The notes beneath the pieces were generated by a model that did no database searches, had not been told where the DNA came from, and saw nothing but the letters and a program-made list of their open reading frames with translations. Positions 7,406 to 16,936 of a DNA stretch of 64,000 nt are shown piece after piece. Position numbers and translations under genes: made by a program. Each line of letters starts with the position of its first letter. Position 1 is the stretch's first letter. Source of the stretch: Lentzea sp. NBRC 102530 (GTDB lineage: Bacteria; Actinomycetota; Actinomycetes; Mycobacteriales; Pseudonocardiaceae); contig NZ_BSTF01000006.1 in assembly GCF_030269365.1 (NCBI RefSeq), positions 186,001 through 250,000 of the forward strand, read 5' to 3'.

Positions 7406-8365
7406 TCACGCCGCCGTTCGGGCGTCGCTGGCCGACTTCAGCTTGCGTGCCAGGCGCTCCGGCTTCGGCCAGCGCACGGCGGTCGCCCAGCCGAGCAGCT
7501 CGAACACGCGGATCAGGCGCGCGGAGATGTCGATCTGACCACGACGGACTCCGTGCCGTGCGCACGTGGGATCGGCGTGGTGGGAGTTGTGCCAGGACTC
7601 GCCCATGGACAGGATCGCCAGGGGCCAGAAGTTCGCGGACTTGTCGCGCGCCTCGAACGGCCGGTCGCCGATCATGTGACAGATCGAGTTGACCGACCAC
7701 GTCACGTGGTGCAGCACGGCCACCCGCACGAGGCTCGCCCAGAAGAACGCCGTGAGCGCACCCCACCAGCTCCAGCTGATCAGCCCTCCGGCCACGGCGG
7801 GCGCGAGGAGGGTGACGGCCGTCAGCGCGGGGAACAGGCGGTTGACCCGCTGGAGGTCGGGATCGGCCTCCAGGTCCGGTGCGAAGCGGGCGGCGTTGGT
7901 CAGGTCGCGGCGGAACATCCAGCCCATGTGCGCGTGCCAGAAGCCCTTGGCCAGCGCCGTGGCCGACGTGCCGAACAGCCAGGGGGAGTGCGGGTCGCCC
8001 TCGCGGTCGGCGAAGGCGTGGTGGCGGCGGTGGTCGGCGACCCAGCCGATGACCGGTCCCTGCATGGCCATGCTGCCGATCATCGCGAGCCCGATCCGCA
8101 GCGCCCGGGTGGCCTTGAACGCGCCGTGGGTGAAGTAGCGGTGGAAACCGACTGTCACGCCGAGGCAGGTGAGGGTGTAGAAGAACACGGCGAGACCCAC
8201 ATCGGTCCAGCCCAGACCCCAGCCCCACGCGAACGGCACCGCGACGGCGAGCGCCAGCGCGGGAACGACCGCGAAGAGCTTGACCAGGAATCTCTCGAAC
8301 GGGGAGTTCTCCCCCGCGAGCAGTGGCTGGGGTGTGGACTGCGTGCGGGGCACTGTCGTGGTCAC
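7406..8365 (-). CDS. Acyl-CoA/acyl-lipid delta-9 desaturase
   Basis: 319 residues with about four membrane spans and the three His boxes of the membrane di-iron desaturases: HRYFTH (75-80), HRRHH (112-116) and HNSHH (259-263). These enzymes insert a cis double bond, usually at C9, into saturated fatty acyl-CoA or phospholipid acyl chains, using O2 and a ferredoxin or rubredoxin-type donor. They help tune membrane fluidity. The GTG start follows GGAGG. No reductase gene is adjacent. Length and motif spacing are normal for the family. Confidence 0.93.
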   Translation of the reverse strand: MTTTVPRTQSTPQPLLAGENSPFERFLVKLFAVVPALALAVAVPFAWGWGLGWTDVGLAVFFYTLTCLGVTVGFHRYFTHGAFKATRALRIGLAMIGSMAMQGPVIGWVADHRRHHAFADREGDPHSPWLFGTSATALAKGFWHAHMGWMFRRDLTNAARFAPDLEADPDLQRVNRLFPALTAVTLLAPAVAGGLISWSWWGALTAFFWASLVRVAVLHHVTWSVNSICHMIGDRPFEARDKSANFWPLAILSMGESWHNSHHADPTCARHGVRRGQIDISARLIRVFELLGWATAVRWPKPERLARKLKSASDARTAA

Positions 8366-8482
8366 GTCGCGAACCTCCGGACGGCGATCTTGTCGGTGCC
8401 GCCGGGGTCTCGGGCGAACGGTGATGTCAGTCAGAAAGGCTTACCCGTTGCCCCACCACCTTCAAACAGGCGCGAAACGATC

Positions 8483-9946
8483 TCACGGCGCCATCGCGGC
8501 GAGCACGTCGCCCACCGAGGTGGTGGCGAGGCCGATGGTCGCGTCGCTCGCGCCGTACGGGATCACGAGGGTGTCGCCGTGCAGCAGACCGCCGCACGAG
8601 TAGACGACGTTGGGCACGTAACCGTCGCGCTCAGCGGCGTTCGGCGTCAGCAGCGGCTCCGGCAGCGTGGCGAGCACCTTCGCCGGGTCGTCGAGGTCGA
8701 GCAGCATCGCTCCCATCGAGTAGAGCCGCATCGGACCGACCCCGTGGGTGAGGACGAGCCAGCCCTCGGGTGTCTCGACCGGCGAGCCGCAGTTGCCGAC
8801 CTGGACGAGGTCCCAGTCCCTGCCCGGCGCCGCCACGGGCCGGGGTTCGTTCCACGACTTGAGGTCGTCGGACGTCGTCACAGCCGTGCTCTCGCCGTCA
8901 CCGCGGGACAAGGCGGCGAACCTGCCGCCGATGCGGCGGGGGAACAGCGCCATTCCCTTGTTGCGCGCGGCGGGACCGGTCAGCTGTGTGATCCGGAACG
9001 TGCGGAAGTCGTCTGTCTGCAACAGTTGCGGCGCCACGTCGACTCCGTCGTAGGCCGTGTAGGTCGCGTAGTAGGTCTGCGAGCCGTCGTCGTCGGAGAA
9101 GCGCACGAACCGCGCGTCTTCCATGCCGTGGCGTTCCGACGGGCCGGTCGGCCAGAGCACCCGGCCGCTGACCGCGGAGTCCTCCGGGAAGTCGGTGGTG
9201 TAGTTGCACGCGGCGATCCACCTGACCAGCTCGACCGTCCGGTGAGCCGCCTGCCTGGTGACCAGCTTGGGGTGCAGACCGGCCAGCAGCTCGTCGAGCT
9301 CCGCTCCGGTGAACCGCGCGGGCAGCCACCGGCTGAGCACGGCCGACACCTCGTCGTCGTGGCCCCGCTCGGCGAGCTTGCCGAGGAAGAGGCCCTTGTC
9401 GTGGATCGAGTCCCTGCGCGGCCCGGTGCTGATGACGGCCGGCTGCGGGTCCACGGTGAGCACACCGCCCGGGCCCGCCACCCCGGTGCGGAAGCCGATC
9501 GAGGACAGGTGCCCCTCGCCGATGCCGCGCACGCTCAGCACGAACCGCAGCTGTCCCCGTGCCATCCCGCTCTGGTCGGGGTGGGCGACCATGGACGGGT
9601 TGCACAGCGCGGCACCCTCGACGGCGTACTCGTGGGTGAAGTAGGCGCCGATCAGGAGACGGCGGGACTCGGAGAGCTCGGCGTCCGCGGACAGCCGGTG
9701 GCTGACGCTCGCGAAGTTGTCCGCGAAGGTCCCGCGGACGTCCCGGTGCCGTCCGGCGAACAAGCGGACCGTGCGGTCGAGCGCCGCGCACGTGGTCGAC
9801 TCGTCCAGCGCCATCACCCGCCGGATGACGGCCGCCGACCGCGACTCGTGCTCGGGCACCTCCTCGCCCGGCACGAACAGCTTGGTGATGACCCGGCGCG
9901 GGTCGGGGCGCAGCCGCAGCGGGCTGCGCGTGACGCGGGGGTTCAT
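8483..9946 (-). CDS. GH130-family glycosidase/phosphorylase
   Basis: 487 residues. The motifs HDKGLFLGKL, GMEDARFVRF, TAYDGVDVAPQLLQT, NKGMALFPRRIGGRF and LTHGVGPMRLYSMGAMLLDL are those of glycoside hydrolase family 130, five-bladed propellers that phosphorolyse or hydrolyse beta-mannosides (mannosyl-glucose, mannosyl-GlcNAc, mannobiose). A preceding helical region of about 120 residues is usual for a GH130 subgroup. The ATG at 9946 follows GAGGAGC and overlaps the upstream gene by 4 nt. Linked to a glycosyltransferase and an alpha-toroid protein, it probably acts on the same intracellular mannoside or glycan. Confidence 0.88.
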   Translation of the reverse strand: MNPRVTRSPLRLRPDPRRVITKLFVPGEEVPEHESRSAAVIRRVMALDESTTCAALDRTVRLFAGRHRDVRGTFADNFASVSHRLSADAELSESRRLLIGAYFTHEYAVEGAALCNPSMVAHPDQSGMARGQLRFVLSVRGIGEGHLSSIGFRTGVAGPGGVLTVDPQPAVISTGPRRDSIHDKGLFLGKLAERGHDDEVSAVLSRWLPARFTGAELDELLAGLHPKLVTRQAAHRTVELVRWIAACNYTTDFPEDSAVSGRVLWPTGPSERHGMEDARFVRFSDDDGSQTYYATYTAYDGVDVAPQLLQTDDFRTFRITQLTGPAARNKGMALFPRRIGGRFAALSRGDGESTAVTTSDDLKSWNEPRPVAAPGRDWDLVQVGNCGSPVETPEGWLVLTHGVGPMRLYSMGAMLLDLDDPAKVLATLPEPLLTPNAAERDGYVPNVVYSCGGLLHGDTLVIPYGASDATIGLATTSVGDVLAAMAP

Positions 9947-10953
9947 CCGGTGCTCCTCAGGAGCGTGCGCAGGTGTTGGCGGGTGGAGAGCAGCGCCAGG
10001 GTCGACTCGGCGCCCTGATTGGTGTTCGGACCGGCCGGCGTCAGGCCGTCGTATCCACCGCCGGTGTGCTCGTCCCGCATCAGCGAGCCGAGGTCGTTGT
10101 CCCCGCTGAACCAGGCGATCGCGCGGTGGACACCGGCGAGCCACGCGGGGTCGGAGGTGACCCGGTAGGCGCGGGCGCACGCGTCGGCCATCGCGGCGGC
10201 CTCGATGGGCTGCTGGTCGAAGGCAGGACGCGGCTCGCCGAGGAACCACCCGCCGGTCGGGACCGGTGAGAGGTGGAAGTCCCTGGACTCCACGGTCAGC
10301 AGCCAGTCCAGCAGCCGCAGCCCGTCGTCGCGGACCTCGTCGCTGCCGAGGAGGTCGCCCGCGGCGATCAACGCCTCGGGCAGCGCCGCGTTGGCGTAGA
10401 ACAGCCGGTTCTCCGGCCACGGCCAGTTCTCGTCGGGGCGGGGCGCGCCGATGTAGGAGGTGATGTCGCCGAGAAGGGCGGTGGCGGAGGCGTGCAGGGG
10501 ATCGGCGTCCAGCACCTCGGCGGCGCCGAGCGCGGCGAACGCCATCGTGCGCACCGACGGCGGCCGGTGGTGTGCGCCGCGGTCGAAGCACGCCAGCGCC
10601 GCCTGCTGGATGGCGGGCACCGTGCTGCGGGCGGCGGTGGTGCCGAGCCCCCACAGCGCGCGTCCCCACCAGTCGCCCAGACCCGGTTCGTCGAGCCAGC
10701 GGCGGTCGGGGCTGAGCCTGTTGTGGAAGCGCCCGTCCTCGGCCTGCGCGTAGGCGGTGAAGGCGAGGTAGTGCTCGGCCAGTGCGGCCAGGTCGGCGGG
10801 CAGATCGGGTTCGCGGTGCAGCACCACCAGGCCTCGCGCGACGTCGTCGAGGCAGTAGCCGTGCTCCCGGCGCGGCAGCGGCCCGTCCGCGTGCTCGTGC
10901 AGACCGGTGTCGTCGCTCAGCCTGACCAGGTGGGCGAACTCGAGGTCGCTCAT
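9943..10953 (-). CDS. Alpha/alpha-toroid glycan-processing protein
   Basis: 336 residues, helical and rich in Trp, Tyr and Arg (HGYCLDDVARGLVVL; LGDWWGRALWGLGTTA; DENWPWPENRLFYANAALPE; GGGYDGL). This fits the (alpha/alpha)6 barrel fold seen as a companion to, or fused with, bacterial GT4 glycosyltransferases near GH130 genes. Acidic residues in NWPWPENRL and ARPAFDQQPIE-like positions could be catalytic, but its activity is not established. It overlaps both neighbours by 4 nt, which makes it the middle gene of a strict three-gene operon. Confidence 0.7.
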   Translation of the reverse strand: MSDLEFAHLVRLSDDTGLHEHADGPLPRREHGYCLDDVARGLVVLHREPDLPADLAALAEHYLAFTAYAQAEDGRFHNRLSPDRRWLDEPGLGDWWGRALWGLGTTAARSTVPAIQQAALACFDRGAHHRPPSVRTMAFAALGAAEVLDADPLHASATALLGDITSYIGAPRPDENWPWPENRLFYANAALPEALIAAGDLLGSDEVRDDGLRLLDWLLTVESRDFHLSPVPTGGWFLGEPRPAFDQQPIEAAAMADACARAYRVTSDPAWLAGVHRAIAWFSGDNDLGSLMRDEHTGGGYDGLTPAGPNTNQGAESTLALLSTRQHLRTLLRSTG

Positions 10954-12089
10954 CGCGTCACGGCGATGCGGTCGGCGAACAGCCTGTCCGTCACCAGGTT
11001 GTCGCAGACGCCGCGGTAGCGGTCCGCCACGGCGGGCCAGCTCAGCACGGCGCCCAGGTCCGCTGACCGGTCGCGCATCCCCGCGGCCAGTCCCGGTTCG
11101 GTCAGCACGCGCCGCAGCGCCGCGGCGATGGCGGCGGGATCCCGGTGCGGCACCAGCAGTCCGGCTCCGTCCGCGAGCAGTTCGACCGCGTGCGGGAAGA
11201 CCGTCGCGACCACCGGTTTCCGCGCCGCGAGGGCCTCGACGAGCACCCCGGAGGTGACCTGCTCGGACGAGTCGTAGGGCAGCAGCACGACGTCGGCCCT
11301 GCCGACCAGGTCCGCCAGCGCCTCGGTGCCGAGGTAGGCCGGGTCGAACTCGACCAGATCGGTCACCCCGGAGGCGGCAGCCTGTTCGCGCAGGTGCGTC
11401 CGGTACGCCTCACCCTCGTGTGCCAGCACCTTGGGATGCGTCTGGCCCGCTACCAGGTAGCGCGGTTTCAGGTCGCGCAGCGCGGCGAGCGCCGCGATGC
11501 CCCATTCGACGCCCTTGCCGCGGCCGAGCAGGCCCCAGGTGAGGACCAGCGGGCCGCGGCCCGGTGCCGAGGCGGCGGACCTGTCGGCGGGCACGGCGCC
11601 GTGCGGGATCACCACGACCTCACCGGGCCGGTCGACCGCGTAGCCCGCCAGGAGACGGCTCCTGGCCGCTTCCGACATGGTGACCACGGCGTCGGCGTGG
11701 TCGACGACCGCTTCGAGCACCCGGCGTTGTCCCGGTGTGGGCGTGGTGAGCACCGTGTGCAGCACGACGACCACCGGGACCCGCAACCGGGCGAGCACGC
11801 CCAGCGCCTCGTCGCCGTCACTGCCGGCGTAGATCCCGTACTCGTGCTGGACCACCGCGACGTCACACCGGTTGAGCACCTCCGCGGCGGCGTCCACCGC
11901 TCCGGGACGCATGGGGTGGGCCGCCGACGGGGCGGCGGCGTGCGGTTCGGCGTCGGTCAGCACGCGGACCACGCGGCTTCTGCTGCCCGGGGTGGCGGCG
12001 GCCAGGTGGCGCTGGAGCGAGGCGGTGAACGTCGCGAGCCCGCATTGTGTCGGTGGGTAGGTGCTCAGAAAACCATAGGTGCGAACCAT
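10950..12089 (-). CDS. GT4-type glycosyltransferase
   Basis: 379 residues with the GT-B layout. The N-terminal acceptor domain (GFLSTYPPTQCGLATFTASL, VVQHEYGIYAG) is followed by a C-terminal nucleotide-sugar domain (GLLGRGKGVEWGI, YDSSEQVTSGVLVEALAARK) with the E-x7-E type motif. It probably transfers a hexose from GDP- or NDP-sugar, mannose being plausible given the GH130 partner. First gene of the GT4 / toroid / GH130 operon. The ATG at 12089 has only a weak ribosome binding site. Confidence 0.85.
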   Translation of the reverse strand: MVRTYGFLSTYPPTQCGLATFTASLQRHLAAATPGSRSRVVRVLTDAEPHAAAPSAAHPMRPGAVDAAAEVLNRCDVAVVQHEYGIYAGSDGDEALGVLARLRVPVVVVLHTVLTTPTPGQRRVLEAVVDHADAVVTMSEAARSRLLAGYAVDRPGEVVVIPHGAVPADRSAASAPGRGPLVLTWGLLGRGKGVEWGIAALAALRDLKPRYLVAGQTHPKVLAHEGEAYRTHLREQAAASGVTDLVEFDPAYLGTEALADLVGRADVVLLPYDSSEQVTSGVLVEALAARKPVVATVFPHAVELLADGAGLLVPHRDPAAIAAALRRVLTEPGLAAGMRDRSADLGAVLSWPAVADRYRGVCDNLVTDRLFADRIAVTR

Positions 12090-12202
12090 GAGGCGGCGGG
12101 CCTTTCGAGTCGGAGGCAGGCAGACGGGCGCACCGGCACGAGTCCGGTGCGAAGAGGGAGTCCACTGAGGACTGTCGCGGTGCGGCGGTCAGGTGCGCGG
12201 GG

Positions 12203-12382
12203 TCATGCCCGCGTCCGCCAGTCCGGCGGGTTCAGCGCGGGAACGGTGGTGGCGGGGTCGGTGGCGAGCGGCCGCCAGCCGCCGGGGAACTGGCCGTCGG
12301 ACACCGCGTCCGGCTTCCTCGTCATCCGAAGGCCGCGTGGTGTGGTGAGGTCGAGGCTGGTGCTGATCGGGCCCGAGATCAT
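12203..12382 (-). CDS. Small hypothetical protein
   Basis: 59 residues starting MISGPISTSLDLTTPRGLR and ending in a Pro/Trp-rich tail (NPPDWRTRA). No family is recognised. Support comes from a well-placed GGGAG about 7 nt before the ATG and normal codon bias. It lies upstream of, and in the same direction as, the GT4 operon, separated by about 110 nt. It may be a stand-alone small protein. Confidence 0.45.
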   Translation of the reverse strand: MISGPISTSLDLTTPRGLRMTRKPDAVSDGQFPGGWRPLATDPATTVPALNPPDWRTRA

Positions 12383-12558
12383 CCCGGTGCTCCCGCCTCC
12401 GTCCGGACCAGCCGGGCGGGGTCGCTGACACTCCGCAGGAGGCACCTGGCTCGGTCGCCGATGCGCGAGATCCCCTCGGACCACCCACTCTACGCCGATG
12501 ACGGGTCCGCGCCGGTCGCAACGGGGTGACGGACCGGCGCGGACCCGGGAGGCCGCTC

Positions 12559-15222
12559 TCAGCCGAGCGTCCTGTGCACCGCCAACGCGTCGCCGAGGCC
12601 CGACAGCGTCAGGATCCGGTCAGGCGCACTGCCGCTCAGGCACGTCACGCGGAACACGCGGCCGGTGCGCTGGGCCAGGTAGGAGGCTTCGAGGAGCAAC
12701 GCGATCCCCGAACTGCTGAGGTATCCCACCGCGGTCAGGTCGATGTCGACCGGCCGCCGGTCGTCGCGGCGGTCGACATGGGCCATCACCCGCCCCCGGA
12801 GGTCCTCCACGGTGCCGGCGTCCAGGTCACCGGTGATGCGGAGCACGTGGGCGCCGTCCGACTCCTGCTCGGCCAGCTCGGACCGCACCGCCGGTGCCGG
12901 CGACGCGATCGGCGTCGTCGCGGCCGGCGAGGTGGCGAAGCGGAACCGGATCGTCGTGCCGGTGCCGCTGGTGGTCAGCTCGACGTCGTCGGCGAGCGCC
13001 CGGATCATCCGCAGGCCGCGCCCGCGGTGCCCCGGCTCCGCGTCCGGCGGACGCCAGGAACCGTTGTCCTCCACCGTCACCTGCACGGAGCCGCCGGTGT
13101 GCGCGAGGTGGGTCGAGAAGGTGCCGCGCGCCTGCTCGTAGGCGTGGTCCACCGCGTTGGCGGCCGCTTCGCCGTAGGCGAGCAAGAGGTCGTAGGACCT
13201 GTCCTCGGACAGGCCCGACACGGTCGTCCACTCGGACACCGCCGCGCGCAGCCCGGACAGCTGCTCCGGTTCGGCGGGGGTGGTCAGGTGCAACGGTGGT
13301 GGCAGGTAGCGGGCGACGACGAGCACCGCGTCGTCGTCTTGGCCGTGAGCGAGCAGGTCGCCCACGATCGAGTCGGCCAGCTCCTCGGGATCCCGTCCGC
13401 GCGCCTCCCGCACCAGGTCCAGCAGGCGGTCGGGCACCGCTCCCGGCCCTCCGACCAGGCCGTCGGTGTGGAACACGATCGACGTGCCCGGTGACAGGAC
13501 GGTCGTGTGCTCCTCGTACGGCGCTCGGCGCGGTGCGCCCAGGGCGGCGCCTCCCCCCGAGAGCAGCCGGGTGCCGCCGGAACCCGTGACCAGCGGTGGT
13601 GGGTGACCCGCGGTGGACCAGCGCACCTTTCCGGTGGTCCAGTCGAACGTGACGCAGGCGCACGTGCTGCCGGTGGAGCCGCCGACCCTGGTGGCGAAGG
13701 CGTCGAGCCGCTCCAACGCCGCCGCCGGCGAGTGCCCGTCGACGAGGTAGCCCGCCAGCGCGCTGCGCAGCTGTGCCATCACCGCGGCCGCCGCGGGACC
13801 CTCGTGCGCGACGTCGCCGACCGAGAAGCCGACCACGGTGCCGCTGATCGGGAGCACCTCGTACCAGTCGCCGCCCGCGGGCGCGTGCGGTGAGGCGGGC
13901 AGGTGGCGGGCGGACACGGCGAGCCGGTCCAGCACCGGTAACTCCCGGGGCAGCAGGCTGTGCTGCAGGGCGATGGCGGCCTCCCGTTCCCGCCGCAGCG
14001 CCGACTCCCGCTCGGCCTCGGCGCGCAGCCGTTCGGTCACGTCCCGCCCGATGGCCTGCGTCCCGTCCGGGGTCGCCTGCGTGCTGAGCTCCAGCGCGAC
14101 GAGAGCGCCGTCGGTACGGCGCAGGATCCACACCGCGGTCGTCCGGTCCACCGGCTCCTCGCCGTCCACGACGAGGTCCATCACCTCCGTCCCGACCAGC
14201 TCGTCGCGGCGGCGGCCCAGCAGTGCGCAGGCCGCCGGGTTCACCTCGACGAACCGCAGCTCCTGGTCGAGCAGCCAGACGGCGTCGGTGGCGTGGTCGA
14301 CCAGCCGGCGCAGGCGCAGCTCGCCCTCGCGCCGGTCGTGGTCGGACCGGGCCCGGCGCATCGACTCCCAGCACCGTTCGGTGACGACGGCGACGAGGTC
14401 GACCTCGTCCTGGGTCCACTGCCTCGGCGTCGCGTGGTGCACGGCCATCGCGGCGACGAACCGCCCGCCGCGCAGCAGGGGGAGGCAGAGCGCCGCACGG
14501 ACACCGGTGCCGGCGTGTGCCGTCAGATCCTCCTCGCCGAGGCGGGGGTCGTTCTCGTGGTCGGCGACGACCCACGGCTCACCGGCCCGCAAGGCCCGCA
14601 GTGCTCCGGGACCGAGGTGCCGCATGGGGAAGCGGCCGGGTAGCGGGGGCAGACCGGTGGCGTGGTCGCCGCTCAGGACGACGTGGTCCTCGTCCGCCCT
14701 GGCGTACGCGCAGCGGTCGACGTCGAGGTGCCGGCCGAGCAACCGGGTCGCCAGCTCCATCAGACCGTCGGGGTCCTCGAGCTTGCGCGACTCCTTCTCG
14801 AGCGCGGCGAGGAACCTCTCGCGCTCGGCGGGTGCCCGGTGCGGGGTGATGTCGACGAGCACGCCCTGGAGCCGCCGGGCCACCGCGGACTCGTCCCGCT
14901 GCACGTGCGCCTTCTCCTGCAGCCAGAGGATTTTTCCTCCGGCGTCGCGCACGCGGTAGGAGAGCTCGTAGTCGTCGTCCTCGGCGGCCCGGTTCCAGCG
15001 CTGAGCCTCGACCCTGGCCCGGTCGCCGGGCAGGATCGCGGACGTCCAGAGCGCGGGGTCGTCGAGCCACCGGCGCACCGGATGACCGAGCAGCTGCTCG
15101 ACGTGCCGGGAGAGGAACGTGAGCCGGCGCGTCACGGCGTCCGCCTCCCACAGGACCACCGGCAGGTTGTCGACGAACGAGCGCAGTCCCTGTGTCTTCG
15201 TGACGCTTTCGGTGGCGCTCAT
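12559..15222 (-). CDS. PAS-GAF-PAS-PP2C-HATPase-STAS signalling protein
   Basis: 887 residues. Domains in order: PAS (about 10-130), GAF (150-305), PAS (305-410), a short coiled-coil linker, SpoIIE-type PP2C (about 440-635; GGDWYEV, SVGDVAHEG, FHTDGLV, DDDAVLV), an RsbW-type HATPase (650-765; GEAAANAVDHAY, GRGLRMIRALAD) and STAS (785-885; GYLSSSGIALLLEA). Phosphatase, anti-sigma kinase-like and antagonist modules thus sit in one chain, a whole partner-switch in a single protein. The second acidic residue of GGDxxD is Glu here. Likely cytoplasmic; it would integrate signals to a sigma factor elsewhere. Confidence 0.9.
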   Translation of the reverse strand: MSATESVTKTQGLRSFVDNLPVVLWEADAVTRRLTFLSRHVEQLLGHPVRRWLDDPALWTSAILPGDRARVEAQRWNRAAEDDDYELSYRVRDAGGKILWLQEKAHVQRDESAVARRLQGVLVDITPHRAPAERERFLAALEKESRKLEDPDGLMELATRLLGRHLDVDRCAYARADEDHVVLSGDHATGLPPLPGRFPMRHLGPGALRALRAGEPWVVADHENDPRLGEEDLTAHAGTGVRAALCLPLLRGGRFVAAMAVHHATPRQWTQDEVDLVAVVTERCWESMRRARSDHDRREGELRLRRLVDHATDAVWLLDQELRFVEVNPAACALLGRRRDELVGTEVMDLVVDGEEPVDRTTAVWILRRTDGALVALELSTQATPDGTQAIGRDVTERLRAEAERESALRREREAAIALQHSLLPRELPVLDRLAVSARHLPASPHAPAGGDWYEVLPISGTVVGFSVGDVAHEGPAAAAVMAQLRSALAGYLVDGHSPAAALERLDAFATRVGGSTGSTCACVTFDWTTGKVRWSTAGHPPPLVTGSGGTRLLSGGGAALGAPRRAPYEEHTTVLSPGTSIVFHTDGLVGGPGAVPDRLLDLVREARGRDPEELADSIVGDLLAHGQDDDAVLVVARYLPPPLHLTTPAEPEQLSGLRAAVSEWTTVSGLSEDRSYDLLLAYGEAAANAVDHAYEQARGTFSTHLAHTGGSVQVTVEDNGSWRPPDAEPGHRGRGLRMIRALADDVELTTSGTGTTIRFRFATSPAATTPIASPAPAVRSELAEQESDGAHVLRITGDLDAGTVEDLRGRVMAHVDRRDDRRPVDIDLTAVGYLSSSGIALLLEASYLAQRTGRVFRVTCLSGSAPDRILTLSGLGDALAVHRTLG

Positions 15223-15234
15223 CTGTCCAACCTG

Positions 15235-15513
15235 TCATGAGGGAGAACCGGGGGCGAACCGGCCCGGCGGTGTACGGGTCAGGGTGCGACGACATCGCTC
15301 GCGCGATGCCACGATCGGCTGCTCCGCCTGCGAGCGCGGCAGCGGTGAGGCGACCAGCGGGCCACACCCGAACGCGATGAGTCCCGCCGCGATCGGGCTT
15401 TCCCGCGCCTGCCGCACCGCTAGGCGGGGCGCGTCCCGCACCGTCTCCACCGCTCGCTCCGCGTTGCCGGCGTTCCTCGCCTGGCACACCACGTCGTCAG
15501 CTTCGTGGCGCAC
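15235..15513 (-). CDS. Short DUF3618-like protein, probably truncated
   Basis: 92 residues. The first ~70 (AVETVRDAPRLAVRQARESP, IAAGLIAFGCGPLVAS) match the single-span segment and flanks common in actinobacterial DUF3618/YtxH-like membrane-associated proteins. The C-terminal 20 residues look random, so the 3' end may have been lost or frameshifted. The GTG at 15513 follows GAGGAGA at about 5 nt. It ends 12 nt before the start of the PP2C multidomain gene and may be co-transcribed with it. Confidence 0.5.
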   Translation of the reverse strand: MRHEADDVVCQARNAGNAERAVETVRDAPRLAVRQARESPIAAGLIAFGCGPLVASPLPRSQAEQPIVASRERCRRTLTRTPPGRFAPGSPS

Positions 15514-15643
15514 GACTTCTCCTCGGCTTCTCGGCTGGTGTTCGCAGTGCGAGCTACCCCGCGCCCAGAGGGTGCAAACTGCTTGGGAGCAAGGGAAGTT
15601 ATTGCGGTGCAAGGAGTTTCTCGTGTTCGATCGGGGGTAGCGT

Positions 15644-16936
15644 TCACACGCGCGTGCGGGAGGCCTCGCCCGCGTCGCCGTTGTTCTCGATCGCCTTCCG
15701 CCGCCGCTCGCGGTCGAGCCACCACATGGCCGGTGTCGCGGTCAGGCCGTGCAGCAGGATCGACCCGATGACGACGAGTCCGACGATCCGCCACAACGCG
15801 GCCTGCTCGGCGAAGACACCTTCCTGGAGGGCGTAGGTGACGTAGAACAGCGAGCCGACCCCGCGGACGCCGAAGAACGCGATGACGGCGCGTTCCCGGG
15901 GCCCGGTCCTGCCACCGGCCAGACCCGCCCAGCCCGCCAGCGGCCGCACCAGCAGCAGGACGACCGCGGCGACCGCGACCTCGCGCACACCGGTGCCGGC
16001 GAGCAGCCCGGAGACGGCGGCTCCGCCCAGCAGGAAGACGATCACGACGGTCAGCATCCGCTCGGCCTGTTCCACGTAGCGGTGCAACACCTGGTGGTAG
16101 CCGTGGTGCCGCTCGGCGGACCTGATGGAGCACGCGCACACGAACACCGCGATGAACCCGTAGCCCTCGGCGAGTTCGGCGAGACCGTAGGCGAGGAAGG
16201 TGGCGGCGATGGCGACGAAGCCCTCCGCGTGCTCGGCGAGGCGGAAGGTGCGCCACGACGAGGAGAAGAACAGCTTGCCCAGCAACCAGCCGATCAGCAC
16301 GCCGACGACGAGGCCGCAGGCCAGCCGCCACAGCACGTCCACGGCGAGCCAGTGCGGCAGCCACAGCGAAGGTGCCACCCCGGCGACGCTGATCGCGATC
16401 GCGGCGTAGGTGAACGGGAAGGCCAAGCCGTCGTTGAGACCGGCCTCCGAGGTGAGCGCGAACCTCGCCTCGTCGTCGGTCTCGTCCGGGTTCTCCGTCG
16501 GTTCGGCCGCCTGCACCTCGCTCGCCAGCACCGGATCGGTGGGGGCGAGCGCCGCGGCGAGCAGGAGCGCGGCCCCGGCGCCGAGGCCGAGAGCGCCCCA
16601 GCCCAGCAGCCCCACGGAGAACATCGACAGGGGCATCGTGACGGCCAGCAACCGCCACGTGTTCGCCCAGCGGCGCAGTCCGACCACCCTGTTGAGCGCC
16701 AGCCCCGCACCCATCAGCGAGATGATCACGCAGATCTCGGTGAGGTGCAGCAGCACCGTGCTGTGGCGGAGGGGGTCCGGGTCGGGCAGCGGGTCGACGA
16801 CCGCGAAGGTGAGGGCACCTGCTCCCAGGAAGAGCATCGGCAGGGAGACCGGTGCGCGGTCGAGCAGGCGCGGCAGCGTCGCCGCGGCGAGCGTCGCGAG
16901 TCCGGCACCGGTGTAGAGCAGAGGGCTCGGGTCCAC
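15644..16936 (-). CDS. CPA1-type Na+(K+)/H+ antiporter
   Basis: 430 residues, about 12 membrane segments, with the cation:proton antiporter (PF00999) hallmarks APTDPVLASEV and TSEAGLNDGLAFPF, the latter containing the N-D pair used for ion binding. It exchanges monovalent cations for protons across the cytoplasmic membrane. The C-terminal tail is short (about 20 residues) with no regulatory domain. Single gene, transcribed leftward; the next minus-strand gene starts 131 nt downstream of its stop. Confidence 0.88.
   Translation of the reverse strand: MDPSPLLYTGAGLATLAAATLPRLLDRAPVSLPMLFLGAGALTFAVVDPLPDPDPLRHSTVLLHLTEICVIISLMGAGLALNRVVGLRRWANTWRLLAVTMPLSMFSVGLLGWGALGLGAGAALLLAAALAPTDPVLASEVQAAEPTENPDETDDEARFALTSEAGLNDGLAFPFTYAAIAISVAGVAPSLWLPHWLAVDVLWRLACGLVVGVLIGWLLGKLFFSSSWRTFRLAEHAEGFVAIAATFLAYGLAELAEGYGFIAVFVCACSIRSAERHHGYHQVLHRYVEQAERMLTVVIVFLLGGAAVSGLLAGTGVREVAVAAVVLLLVRPLAGWAGLAGGRTGPRERAVIAFFGVRGVGSLFYVTYALQEGVFAEQAALWRIVGLVVIGSILLHGLTATPAMWWLDRERRRKAIENNGDAGEASRTRV

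Noticed and set aside
7244..10018. 924-residue plus-strand open frame
   Set aside because: It is the antisense shadow of the desaturase and GH130 genes. The translation is Arg/Gly/Pro/Glu-rich with no domain, while the minus strand has complete catalytic motifs.
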